NCBI RefSeq assembly: GCF_947623445.1
Contig: NC_135240.1
Span: 18,972,001 to 19,036,000 of the forward strand
DNA length: 64,000 bases
DNA from: Clavelina lepadiformis
Taxonomy: Eukaryota; Chordata; Ascidiacea; Aplousobranchia; Clavelinidae
Reading direction: 5' to 3'
Of the stretch, positions 1 to 12,600 are shown piece by piece (within the stretch, counting starts at the first letter, position 1; every line of letters begins with the position of its first letter). The notes beneath the pieces are model-generated. The model saw only the letters and a program-made list of their open reading frames with translations. It was not told the origin of the DNA and ran no database searches. Both the position numbers and the translations under genes were made by a program.

Positions 1-65
1 TTGTTTCAGTCCTTCAATTAACAACCAACCAAACAATCGTTTCGTCGCGTATCTATTACTTAAAC

Positions 66-84
66 CAAAGAGATTTAAACACAT
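66..84 (+). repeat. Solo copy of the element-A terminal inverted repeat end
   Basis: The 19 bases starting CAAAGAGATTTAAACACAT match exactly the outermost 19 bases of the terminal inverted repeat of the P-like element at 41604-47492. I found no partner end in inverted orientation within the window, so this is a decayed or nonautonomous relative, or one end of a larger copy. Confidence 0.6.
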
Positions 85-140
85 TAAAACTAACCACTAC
101 AAAAAAATTCCTACATTTGGGTAGTACCCTACTATATGAA
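76..140 (+). repeat. Direct repeat, copy 1 (copy 2 at 1328-1397)
   Basis: Both copies share a TAACCACTA block, an A-run, TCCTACA, and GGGTAGTACCCT followed by TATGAAT. Copy 1 continues directly from the solo transposon end at 66-84, so the pair may derive from the same mobile element family. Confidence 0.5.
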
Positions 141-1327
141 TAAAAACATTGCATTACATTTATAACAAAATGTAATACCGTCTTATTCATACATAGTACA
201 CTTGTAGAGGTTGATGCCGACAGATGCAGATACAGAGTTTATCGGTCTTAGCTTACGTTACGTTATTGACTTAGTTAACCTACTACATTAGTATCTGACT
301 CTATTGTTGCGTGCGGTTAGAATTCTCTAACCTTTCTGACAGCCGAACGTTCGTATTATATTATAACAAATACCGTTTGCCAGAAAAGGCTTTTATTGTA
401 GGTGCTGTACACTTTCTCAACATTACAAATAACCAAGAACACAAGTCATGCGACTGTTTGCACGATGTCTACTGATTCACGTCTGCGTCACCGTTTGTGT
501 CTGAGGCTCTCCGGAGTCTCGCACAGAAGTTCGAGCTTATAAAACGTGCTGCGATGTGGCGGAAATATATGACAAAAAAAGCATGAACATTTCAAAGCGT
601 GTGAACGAGAAAAACAGTGCGTTTGCAGTTTCTTGGAAGCGACTTGGCAACGTACAAATAAGGAGCTTTCACACGAAATTATTTGTAGCAAGTTTACAAA
701 TATACCAACGGTAGTTTGCAGTGTTCTGAAAAGCAAGATTATAAACTCCAATTACTAGCTGGAAAACTCCTTCCTAAGAATGATGTGGCGAAACTGAAAG
801 TTTAAAAACTCCAATTGTTCTGGAAAACACATTTCTATGAAAGACGTAAGGATTTTACAAAAGCCAGCCAAGCCGCCACACACTTGTATTATATTAAATT
901 TCTTTTAGTATAGCTTATATTGGTATGTATTTTTGTTGTACAAACTCAGGTACATCAACAACGCCTTTCATTAGTGTTATGACCTCCAATCAATCAATCA
1001 TTTATTTCTTTTATGATAGGTTTTATTTTCCCATGCACTGATGTACAGCATTGAAGCGACTGTCATTCATCTGTTGCTTGAACACATCACCTGCTCGTCT
1101 GCTTAATTTCGCTTTTTTTAAGTTATATTTTATGGATTTAACTAATTATGGGTTTAGTGGACGTGCTAGTTTTTACCGGCAATTACTACATGAAATATTT
1201 TTTGTGCACGTTTTAAGCCTTTTTGGCTTCGTCACTTTTTCCCGTTTATTGACACGTTTCAGTAACAACAGGCTTGATTTTTCGTCCCCACCGTGCTTTT
1301 GACGATAAATAAAATGACTAATTCTTT

Positions 1328-1397
1328 GATTTACAACGTAACCTAACCACTATATTAAAAAAAATCCTACAATAGGGTAGTACCCTTACATATGAAT
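1328..1397 (+). repeat. Direct repeat, copy 2 (copy 1 at 76-140)
   Basis: Same order of blocks as copy 1, with small indels in the A-run. The orientation is direct, about 1.25 kb from copy 1. Confidence 0.5.
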
Positions 1398-1462
1398 TGT
1401 CACGTGTGCGACTACAGATTAGTGCTGATCAGGCCAGCTTTGTAGACTTTGGATTCTAAGAC

Positions 1463-1830
1463 CAGTGCTTCCCAACCTTTGAGTTGTATGTACAAAACAA
1501 AACGTAGTGCGAATGACGAACACGGTGCAGGCTCAAATCTCTGTAACTATTTTGAGACTTCATTATTGTAAATTTTTAATCTATTTTGTATTATTTTTTA
1601 TTTAAGCGTTTTTTGTTGTTGCATTGTATAGGTTTAAATCCGGTTTCGTTCTATTCTTTAGCGACGCTCATGATTGGTTGTGCAAGTTCGGCGTTTTCAC
1701 ACTTTACTTGCTGTCGTGCCATGGTCGAGGCAAGCTGTTTTGTACTGTACGTTGCGCAGGAATCAATAGGCAAATCCAGTTTCGTGTATATAGCCTAGGC
1801 CTATAGCTTCCATGAAAAAAATTGTTGGCC
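1463..1830 (+). repeat. hAT-like terminus and adjoining repeat, shared with 16321-16470
   Basis: Begins CAGTGCTTCCCAACCTTTGAG-like, a typical hAT terminal consensus (CAGNG start, CCCAACCTTT). An interior block around 1716-1810 (gccatggtcgaggcaagct, a gttgcgcag segment, and a tagcttccatga segment) recurs in the same order, more compactly, inside DDX27 intron 7. The two are members of one nonautonomous family. No transposase is visible. Confidence 0.5.
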
Positions 1831-2085
1831 TAATTAAAAAGAGAGTGACAAAATAATGAAGTGGCGAAGAAAGAACAACCGCAAAGCAACAGAGCATGTT
1901 GATATCAAATCCACATCATTATAAGGCGATGGCTTACATGCTTATCTCATTGCTTTATTTAGATGAAAAGTAGTGGCGTTCAATTTGTCTGTTACAGACA
2001 CAATTAAGCCATAGTGGAGCATGTTGCACCTGCATGCATGAGATTCATCAACATATGTTCCAAATATTTTACTCATCACGGCGAT

Positions 2086-2180
2086 TTATAATAAATAAAC
2101 AAAGAACTGAAGAATTAAGGCTTCAGTGAATGCCATCACACCAAAATTTGCAAGTTTGCACGTTTTCTCGTCGCTAACTT
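2086..2180 (+). repeat. Dispersed repeat, copy 1 (copy 2 at 63691-63785)
   Basis: TTATAATAAATAA, an AAAG/GAGG-type block, GGCTTCAGTG, GCCATCA, AAATTT and TTCTCGTCG appear in the same order and spacing near the other end of the window. No coding potential was seen, so this is a generic interspersed repeat of unknown class. Confidence 0.5.
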
Positions 2181-2778
2181 CTATACTTTCCATTGCAGCA
2201 ATTAAGGCTGTCTGCTTTTTTTGTATTTATGTAGAATTGGAAATTGTGGTGAAAAAGTGGAATAAAATTTTTTGAAATATTTGTTATTATTCGTTGTGTG
2301 CGATCCGACCATTAACTCCGTATCGTCTTGAAAATGGTCGAATGTTCCTCTAATTAACTTTCATGATTTGCTTATGGTGAAATCTTGCATGTTTTTAAAT
2401 GTGTACATTTAATTTAACTGCCAACTCCAGCCCTCAATGCATTTTCTTATGCACACATCGCCAACATGACATGCCTGAAGTACATTCTTCGGTGAAACCT
2501 TGGCAAATTTCAAGTAAAAGTCCTACTTCCTCTTATGGAAAATTAGTATAAAGCTATTTCGTAAAATATGAGTACCACCCGGTCACTCCAAAGGGTATTA
2601 ATGCATATTAGAACATCTATTGTTGACGGTTAACCACGCTCAATATAATAATGAGAAAATTCCTTAAATCGTTAATGACTTTAACTACGAAAAAAGTTCG
2701 ACAAGCTCACACTATTCAAAATAGGTTTAATCATTGCTTCCACAAAGCAAGATTGCATTTATGTTAATTCTTATAGAT

Positions 2779-3460
2779 CAGGGATGTCAAACTCAATCGC
2801 ACCAGGGGCCAAAATTCAAAACTTATGCCGTGGCACAGAGGTGGTTGAACATTACTTGGCAAGAGGAAAAGTGAAACAAGTTGCATTGGGGCATTTGTGC
2901 CTCCCATAAGTGCAACTTTACCTGAAAGGCTTTTACTGCATCATACATGTCACTAATCATACTGCCACGTCCCTAAGCTGAACGTTCAACACGATAAGAG
3001 GTTATGTCAGCCAGAAATGCCAAGTCGCATCTCCAGTTTTCACTACGAAGTATAGTAGCGTCTTTTTTGCTCTGTAGAAACTGACAGATTTCCTCACTCC
3101 GCTCAAATACTGTGTAGAGAACTTTTTTCCGGTTTAGCCATCTCACATTTGTATGATAAGGAAAGTCGCCAAACACTGAACCTAGCTCCTCCAGGTAAGA
3201 TGTAAATTGTAGGTGGTTCAAACCTTTAGCTCTGATAAAGTTTACGGTTTGTGTTACAGTGTTCATTATGAGTTCCATTTTTTGAACCTTTCTTGATGTA
3301 TGATGCAGTTATATGCTGTTAACTTACCAGAATAGTTCTCTTGCTACATTGTTAACCGCATCTTTCCCACCAATCCAGTTTACTCACCACACATCGTCTG
3401 TGCCCTATCTGTTGTAAGCCCAACAATTCTGTCCTACCAAAGGTTTATGCCAGTTAGACA
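2779..3460 (-). pseudogene. hAT transposase fragment (GTF2IRD2/ZBED-like)
   Basis: The clearest part, 2973-3278, reads on the minus strand as a 101-residue stretch with NFIRAKGLNHLQF, YHTNVRWLNRKKVL, and a WRCDLAFLADIT core, which are hallmarks of the hAT transposases from which GTF2IRD2 and ZBED proteins derive. Upstream on the same strand (about 3279-3460) a degenerate LTTDRAQTMCGE-type segment with stops continues the homology. A hAT terminus starting CAGGGATGTCAAACTCA sits at 2779-2795, just 3' of the frame. In-frame stops and truncation make this a dead copy. Confidence 0.7.
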
Positions 3461-3676
3461 TTGCAATGATTTACGTGCATTGATTGATTGATTTAATGCC
3501 CATTACCGGGCACAATTTCCAGAAAAAGCACAGTCGGTATTTTTGTACCTGCTTAGGTAACTGCCAAAGCTTGTGTAAATCAATAATTATGTGTTATTAT
3601 TTGTCACAGAACCCCCTAGGCCTCTTATACCTTGAGCTGAATTTCAAGTTAATATAAAAAGGCAAAGCAAGAAAAC

Positions 3677-6600
3677 ATGACTGATTTGATTGGGACAATA
3701 AAAGATGATGATGATGTTATGGTTGATACAGACAACAGTGATGTGGAAGAGGAGGTGAATATAACCAATTATAAATTAATTGAATGCTCGCTAAGTTAAA
3801 GTTGAAAGGATCATTTACACTCAGGGGTGCTCAAAATAATATTTATATTTATTCCACTTTTTCTTTTCTCGAAATAGATTATTTCCATTGAAGCTTTTAT
3901 TGAAATAAATAATTTACATCGAAGCTTTCAAAGAATAAATAATTCGTTCAGTGTTTGACAATAAATTATTCTTCACTAAACAAATTATTTTCTACAACAT
4001 GATTTATTCATCGTCGTCATTACCAACTACATTCATTATCTTGTTGACCTCACTGACTCCCCACAGTTGTTTGTTTGCATGTAGAAACAATTGCGACTCA
4101 AAGTTAGAAGGAGTGAGTCGTTTTGATGACATTGAGTTGTTTTGATGACATGGTTAACTTAAATTAACTTAATACCGTAACTTAAGTAAAATGAATTATT
4201 TTGAAGCTAGCCGAATAAATAATTCTAAAAGAAAAGAATGAAAAATAAATAATTCTGATCAAAAAAACAGAAAAATAAATTATTCTCGAGGAATTATTTA
4301 AATATATTTAAATAAAATATATTTTTGAGCATGTCTGATTTACACTATATCAAGTTTTTCGAAATTTCTGAAGCTGGCAAAATTGCAAGCAAAGCACATT
4401 AAAAAGTGACTGAAAAATAATATATGCATAACGTTTGCAATAAATTAATGCACATTTCTTCTAAGTCTTTTAGATAAAAACCTTAAAATTTGTTTGAGTT
4501 TAAATCAGTACCAAACGGTGTCATAAAAGTATCAAATGTACAATATAGCATTGGTAACATGCAACTGTTATCGCTGTTTAAGCCTAATATGGTTATCATA
4601 AACTATTGTAGTAACTTTGCTAGATTACTTGCTTTATCCCACTCTACTTAATTCACACTTAATTCACATTCGCACTTGTTTCTTTTAATTGTTACACATG
4701 CAGTATCTCTATAAAGTTAACTAAACGGTTTTAATCGCCTCAACTTGAGTTCTTAAATGCTATATATTATAGATGTAGCGATAGCATTTTTACCGATGTA
4801 TCGGCCCTTTTTAACATCGGCATGAGCCGATGTGTGTGACCTTTCACAAAAGCAACATTTAATGGGATGTGGTATTTTACTTGCTCGCTGCATCATGTAA
4901 TACACGTTTTTTGGTTTTTCCCAACCTTGACAGCTAACCTTCCACTTTTGCAGTTGTAAACCCGTATTTATACAGATGCACACAGTGTTTTGTTTTTGGA
5001 AACTGAAACTTTATATTTATATTTCAATTTAATTTATATTTCTGCAAATACAACAGAAAATTAGTGGTTACTGGTTAATTTTTAATATGTTGTGTTCCTT
5101 TAACATTTTTTAGCATTCGCCTAAGCAAAACCAAATAAAAACCATGTTCACTTTGCTAATAACACGTATTTGGAGTGACGGCTACTTTGAGCCTGTGATG
5201 TGTAATGCGTCTTTTTTAACGAAATTATTGGGCCAAAAAACAAGAGGGGTTTAAACGCCATACCAAAAGTCTGGTAAAAAATTTGTGTTTTATTGGCCGA
5301 ATTCTGTTCATGCGATAAATACACCACACATGATCATCTTTAAACAACAAAATTTAAGAATTTGTTTTTTTAATTGTTCAAGTCTGTTAACATGTTGCTG
5401 AAAATCATGAGCATCGACGTACAGGTAATTGAGATGTGTCTTGGCTGACATTCAATTTCCGTTTTTAACGTCATTGCATTTGTACTACACCTAATTTTAT
5501 GTTAAGTTTATTGGGATCACGTGAAGTGACCGTGAACAAATTCACCGGCGACAACTGGTAGTGGACAACTGACCGGCAACAAATTGGCCGGCGATCAAAT
5601 TAACCGTGACGTAAATTGGCCGGCGATGAAATTAACCGTCGATAAATTGGCCGGCGATCAAATTAACCGGCGACAAATTGGCCGTCAAAAGGTCAAAATT
5701 CTAATTCACTATCTAGTCGCTATCTAGTCACTATCCGACTATGACTTTGACTATGATGACCTCACAGTAAGTGGTTGCTTTTTTCATTTAAATCAAAATG
5801 TCAGGAAGCACATGCAGCAAATCGGACTTCAAAGAAGGTATCAAAATGATCCAGAATTTGCACTAGTGCTGCGTCACATAGCCTACCGGCTTTGGCATTT
5901 GTTCCAATACACTAATACAGCATCTGATTGAGGCTTTTGAAACATTAGAGGAAGTTGTGCCTGATGAAATGCTTCCGCTTCTCGACTACTTTGAGCGTAC
6001 TTACATCGGGCGTCGCTTTCGGACTCAGCTCCGACGAGACCCGCCATATTCACATGACTTCTGGGACGTCCATGTTCGGGTGTTAAATGGCGACGCCAGA
6101 ACCAACAACAAAGTTGAAGGTCACCACAATCTAATAAACAAGATGTTATCAATGCAACACCCAACCATTTGGAAATTTATAGAAGCTTTGAGGAAATTGC
6201 AGAACATAAACAAAAACAAGATTGAGGCGCTCTGTGCCCAAGGGTCTCCTGCCAAAAGGAGAAAATACAAGGATCTGGATGCGTGACTTCAAACCATCGT
6301 TGAAGATTTTGCAAACCGTGACATATTAGATTTTCTCAGAGGCATCGCCCACAACCTACAATTTGCGCAATAAACTTCCTTATTTGTCAAATAACAGTTT
6401 GTGTAAATTTTAGTGCCCTTATTATGTAGTGTCATATGTGTTTTGCAGTGAACGTCTTTTAATGTTGTTACTCGTATTTCCGGAAATATTTCTGTTTATT
6501 TCAATAAATGTTTCAATGTGTATTGAAATAAAAAAAAAATTTTGTTAAAAGCAAAGGAAATAGTTACAAACAAATATTTACTTTACATATCATATACTAC

Positions 6601-9600
6601 CATCAACTTAAACACAATAATTCAGCACTTGCACAGTCAATTTACCTCCCGGTCAATTTTCATTCCGGTAAGTCTGTTACCGGTTAGTTTGTTCGCGGTC
6701 AATTTACATCACGGTCAGTTTGCTCGCGGTCAATTTACGTCACGTTCAGTTGTCCCCGGTGAGTTTGTTCGCGGTCAGTTTGAATACTGTTGAAGGTCAT
6801 TGCAACTACACCATTTGATATCAATGTCTTTATTCGAAAGTAAATAATAAGACCAATGTCACAGTTTACCATTGACACTTTGAAGTGTCGCACTTGGCTG
6901 TTTTGTTGACCATGCTTCAAAACGATCGCTTTAATATAAACAATATTTAGGTGGGAATTCGGTCAAATTTTTCACCAAACAGAGCATCTCAGCTACTCGT
7001 GTTGACAATAAGGTGCTGCATTTGACATTTTGCTAAGGAAGTTAAGTAGCAGTAATGGAAGACTGTAACATGTACAGAACAACAGATTCAAGTGATAACA
7101 CTGCACAGAATAAAGATTTACAACAGTGTTAAATTACCAGGTCTTCAAGAGCGAAGTATAGACAGACGAAATAAGACTGGTTGTGATAATTTGTTATTTA
7201 ACACACGCTTATCTTGTGCACTGGCATATACGGTAGACGTTTTGCATTTGAAGTCAAAGAAATTTTATTTGATAAGAGTAAACGTTCTTCGATTACAGTT
7301 CCTGGTCAAAAAGTTTGGAATTAAGCAAAGTTGAATTGGGCTACAAATTTTAACTATATTCCCTGGTAGTTACACTGCTGAATATCCCAATGTATACTTT
7401 GCCAAGACCGTGTCTGTCCATTCAGTTATGTTATCGTTGGCCATCCAAAAGCATGCCATCTTCAGGGCATTTGTACAATGATTACTGGTCACAATTAGGG
7501 CCATCGATATTATATTTATGGAGCAATACTCTTTTGAGCTTTACTCAAGGAATTGATCAAGTGCTAATTTCAAAATCAATGTAGCAGCTTAAGCAGGCAA
7601 AGACATCTTTTCTGTATTTGCAAGACTTTTCAAACATTTTGCTAGGAAGTAAAAATTTAGTTCGTTATGCGTTGACCAGGATGAAAGCCACATTGTTTGT
7701 CTGCAAGGTGAGACTCAATTATTTCCTGACATCACTTTTCAAGACATTTGGAATAGCTTAGACCTTACCACTTAACTCAAGTGAACGTAGACTAAGCAGA
7801 TAGGATGCCTCAGTTGTTAAAACACTTCTTTTCACATTTTTGGTATTGTGGTATTAACATCCATCTGCTAGTCATGCAGTGGTTTACATGAACTCCATGT
7901 CACTTGCCAAAGATGAATAAGCCAGAAGCTTCCCCTTATTGCCCAGGACTTCAGCATTTCAGGCCAAATTTTATCACAACTAGCTTGCTTAACAGCTTTT
8001 AGAGATTTGAATTAAAGATTAGTTGTTAGGAAATATACTGCAGAAAGGATCAGTTACTAATATGTAGTGGTTAAGCAGTTATTGCCTTAAATATGTGGCA
8101 AAAAACGCAAATTCATCACTTAACTGTAATAATAAAGATGCCAGTTGTACGTCACAATATAAGAAACAATAGGGATGATTCAGGTATGTGGATGAAGTAT
8201 GAATAAGAGGTTTTGTGTGACTGACAAGTAAATCGTAATAGGTATTATAAAACATTGATTCAATGCCAACTTGTTTTGGGACATGCCGCTCACTTTAAAG
8301 CTGATTAATATGTTGCCTTATTTGACTTAAATAGCAAAATATAACTGTTAAACATTTTGCATTGTTTTAAAAAAGTTATAACGAAATGGTGATTAGGAGG
8401 AAATTTGTTTGAAAAATGTCCTTTATAGTAATAATAATTAATAGTTGTCTCTAGCTAAGGTAAGACACCAAACTAGATCATTGTCGTTCACCAACGTAAT
8501 TAAATTTATAGGTAATGCTGTATTCGAAATCAGTGTTAATATTGCCTGAATCTTCCACTCAGGCAACATTTTTTGGCTATTTTTATGGGTTTTGTCTTGT
8601 CCTTGCTAATATTACTTTATTTTGTTGATTAGGTGACTTTGGTGAATGCCAAACAACGAGAGAGAAAAAAGATGGAAAGCAAAGGTTTTAATGCTTCTTT
8701 TAGTTTCACTGAAGAAGGAGTCTCTGAATTGCAATGGTCATTGGATTCTGCGTTGGAATCAATCATAAAGAAAAAAGTAACCATTCTATTTTGAATATTA
8801 ATTTAGGCTTACTTATGGCACTGCTACTGTTATTAGTTACTATGGTTTCTATCAGAGATGTTTTGAAATCTTAATCAGAAATGCAAGTCAGAATGATAAA
8901 CAAGAGATTGATTCAATCTCTACATGGAACGAAATTGGAAAAACGCAATCATGTCAAAACTAAACAAAAGTGCATTTACCACAGTCTAAGATGACATGAA
9001 TCTTATAAGACAAAAATTAACCATATGACTAGGATGGCAGAAAATATGTCAGGGAGGTTGGGAAGGTTCTTAAAGTCTTCCATTCCATCTTAATGAAAGG
9101 GTAATACATTTCAAAAAAACACTGAATAAACTGTATTGTACAATTTATTAAAATAGGCTTGCCTAACTTGTGCCTGATTTTTTGTGTAAATTCAAATCCT
9201 TTATGTGTACAAGCATGTTTGAGAAAAGTACTCAGGCAGCCACAACAATTCCTTGCAACCCCAAAATAACATTTTCAAGAAAATGGCCCTGGTATTATTT
9301 AGCACAGGACATTGCGCATAGAAGTTGCATCAGTAACAATATCACAGCTAGTCACATAATTATGGCAGAGATCAACCACCATTTTGGTTCAGAGCCTGCA
9401 AACATTTTTCAAATAAACAAGTGCTTCGGTTACCGTGTTTCTTTGCACACACGAAACCGATGAAAAAGTATATATAAACCCTCTCGAAGTTAAAAACAGT
9501 GGCAGTTCACGTGTCAATGCAACGGCTCATGCCACTCACCTAATTGTCAAAAAAGTTTGTCTTAGTTCTGAAGTTCAGTCTAAAAGTGATTTATGGACTC

Positions 9601-12600
9601 ACATTTGCTAAGATAATGATGACTTGTTTAACTAAGATCAAACAACCAAGAAATACTGTTTTGATGTCTTTCATAGTCAACAATGCTACATAATAGAAAA
9701 CCACCTCAGTGCAAATTGGCTGAGAAATCTCTGCAATAGTTTCCCTCATTAAGCACAAAAAGCATGTTTCTTAAAATAGGTTCATCTCGAAAACCATTAG
9801 ACCTGTTTCAATAAATTTGTATTCGTTTTTTATAAAAAGACTTGTACTTTCATTTTATGAAGTTCCATCGCAATCTATTTGTTAGTAATGGTAGCAATTT
9901 TCAACAATTTTCAGTTACTTGACTTGGAATGATCCATAATTATGTTCATAAATATTTCTTACAGAAAGTTCATTCTACTCTAACAAAGAAGATAGAAGAA
10001 GTACGAAGGAAACGACTGTCTCAGTCTAAGGTATTTTTGTCTTACCCTACTGTATATGACTGAAAATGTAATGGTTATGTAATGACTGAACCAGTCCTTT
10101 TCAATCTTCTCAAAGTCTGTTCGCAAATTTTGTTGTCACCAAAATCTAATCTGTACATGGTACATTTCAAGTCGTAAAACGTTTGGCAAACTGACAATGT
10201 AGTCTATGTTTACTTTTTCTTGATAATTTAATCATAGGCGTCGATTTTTTAAAAGAGAATGAAAAAAATAGAAATAGAGAAAACTGAAACGAACTATTGA
10301 CTTTTAAATAGTTTAATTTTAAAGATCTTTACAAAGATTTGCAGTGTACACGAAATTGTCTAAAGTGACGTCTTGTGTCAATATTCGTAACATGAAAACA
10401 ACCCATACACAAACAAAATCACAACGCCCTTAACAGTCTTGGAACATCGTTTGATAGTTTTGCTTTGCACTATAAAGTGAATGTTACGTTAGGATTAAAC
10501 TACTCAAGACCAAATGTAAACTGGGTTCGATTCACATTTGTGTTACGTTTGTTATATCCTTGAGCAATGTTCTAACAACGCTTGCTTCTGTCCAGTGGTC
10601 CTGATAAAAAGTTCCAAATTCGGGCAATACATCTGAAGTACGTCTGATTCTGAAAATCTTTCACAGTATAGGGTTACTTAAACACGAAATATGGGAAACT
10701 TCCAAACATTATAACAGTATCTATGACATAAGACATAAACACAAACAGACTTAAGGAGAGAAAAAGATGTAATTGCACAAATTGTCCTAGATTCCACTAG
10801 GAGTCATTCCATGTATAATCAACCAATTTTTTTAAAATTTGTAACCACTACTCTTGGATTTTGATAATTTCAATATATGTTATAGACCTTGGAAAAAGCC
10901 GAAGATTAAAAAAAACATTTTGAAAATATCTCCAGGCGTTTTCGAGTTATTCAAGTTTGAAATTTTCGCCACACGATGGCTTTTGGCTAGTGAGCACTGG
11001 TCACGCTTTATGATTTTCTTTAATATCTTTATTTCTGAAGGTAGAATAATGAAACAAATGTTGAATTTACCATTTTTGGGGTCAAGGAATTCATTTAAGC
11101 ACATAAAAAACCTATATCACACCTCCTTCATGGAGTAAATTAAGTTTTTTCATTAATGTCAAAGTTCAAGTTTACGATGCAATTACAAAAATAGCAATCG
11201 CATTGGAAACATAATTTTTGCACTTTTGTGTAGCATGGTTCATGTATTTTCATGTATCCAAAAATTGGAAACTTGTTTTTTGTCCTTTAGGAATAAAGTT
11301 GGTTTTAAAAGCAAGCACTATTCTTAAGATTCTTATAAGATATAAAATGCAGATTTGAGCAATATCGTATAACTGGTCATGCATATATATGCAAGGTTGC
11401 AATTCCAAGGCACCTACTGCTAGTGTTTAAAGATTATTCACCAAAAACATTAATTACTGCCTGCTAAAGGTGCACTCTGAGAGAGGTTACAGTAAATTTG
11501 AGTTCCTTTTTTGAACTTGAATTTTGCCTACTCCTATTTTGATTCTTATTATTTTATTATTATTATTCTTACTATTATTTTGATTTCATTTATGTATGAA
11601 AATGATGAATTTGCCCGCCTAATGCCTGGAATTAAAGATTATGTAAGTGTTTCCAAAAATTTTCATAAGCAAAAGAAGCTCATTTTGTGCAATTTGAAGG
11701 AATTATATGCCACATTTTGTGAAAAATATCCCGAGCTGAAGATTGGATTCTCAAAGTTTTGTTCACTCCATCCCAAATGGTGTGTCCTCGTATCGTCCAA
11801 AGGCACTCATTCTGTCTGTGTGTGTGTATCCAACATCAAAATGCAATCATTCTGGTTGCTGCTGCCAACAACAATGAAACATACAAAACATTGATTGACA
11901 AAATAGTGTGCAGCACGGAGAACAAAATGTGCATGTTGCATCGTTGTGAACAATGTCCTGGGTCTCAAGCACTAGAAGGCTTTAGGCTTGGACAGTATGA
12001 TGAGAAACTTGATGATGAAGTCCAATGCCAATAATGGAAGTCTACAGACACGATGGATCTTATCACGGGGTTAATGATAAGATTTGAATAGATTCAAGAA
12101 ATTATAAGAGTTTTGGATGACCTTACAAAGCATTCATTCATAGCTAAATGCCAATCTAGATACTTAAACTCCAGAAAGAGTTCTTTAACAGGTGATACTT
12201 GTGTGATTTTGCTGGATTTCGCTGAGAATTACACTTTTACAATCTAAGATGAAGTACAAAGCTATCACTGGAACCAGCAGCAATGTACAATCCACTCCGC
12301 TGTTGTGTATTATATGCAAGATCACATCTGATCAGATGTAGGTCTTTGTAAGCTAGCTGTCTTAACCAGTCGTTTAACAGTACCTCCAACACCATCACAT
12401 GGAGATTTCCCGTGACTGGTTGCAAAAAAGGACCAACACGCTTCCTGGTTGAAATCACACTTGTGACGGCACAGATTCAGCATATTTTTATAATTTTTAT
12501 ACTGTCCAGCGCGACCGTCCGAGAAATATTCAACTTTAGTAATGGTGCTGGACAAGCTTGGAATCAATGCAGTGAGTTTGTACAAAAGCCCATGCACAAA

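Larger units (their letters stand above)
1..2778. other. Intergenic, repeat-rich, no gene seen
   Basis: I see no coding exon here. Short open frames have no recognisable protein features. The stretch holds a solo transposon end (66-84), a pair of direct repeats (76-140 and 1328-1397), a hAT-like terminus (1463-1483), a short repeat at 1280-1315 that recurs at 36313-36348, and a repeat at 2086-2180 that recurs near the other end of the window. Confidence 0.6.

Noticed and set aside
10854..11138. 94-codon frame repeated in inverted orientation at 13708-13992
   Set aside because: Both copies are part of the foldback arms, upstream of the transposase segments. Their duplication reflects the element, and the frame lacks recognisable protein features.
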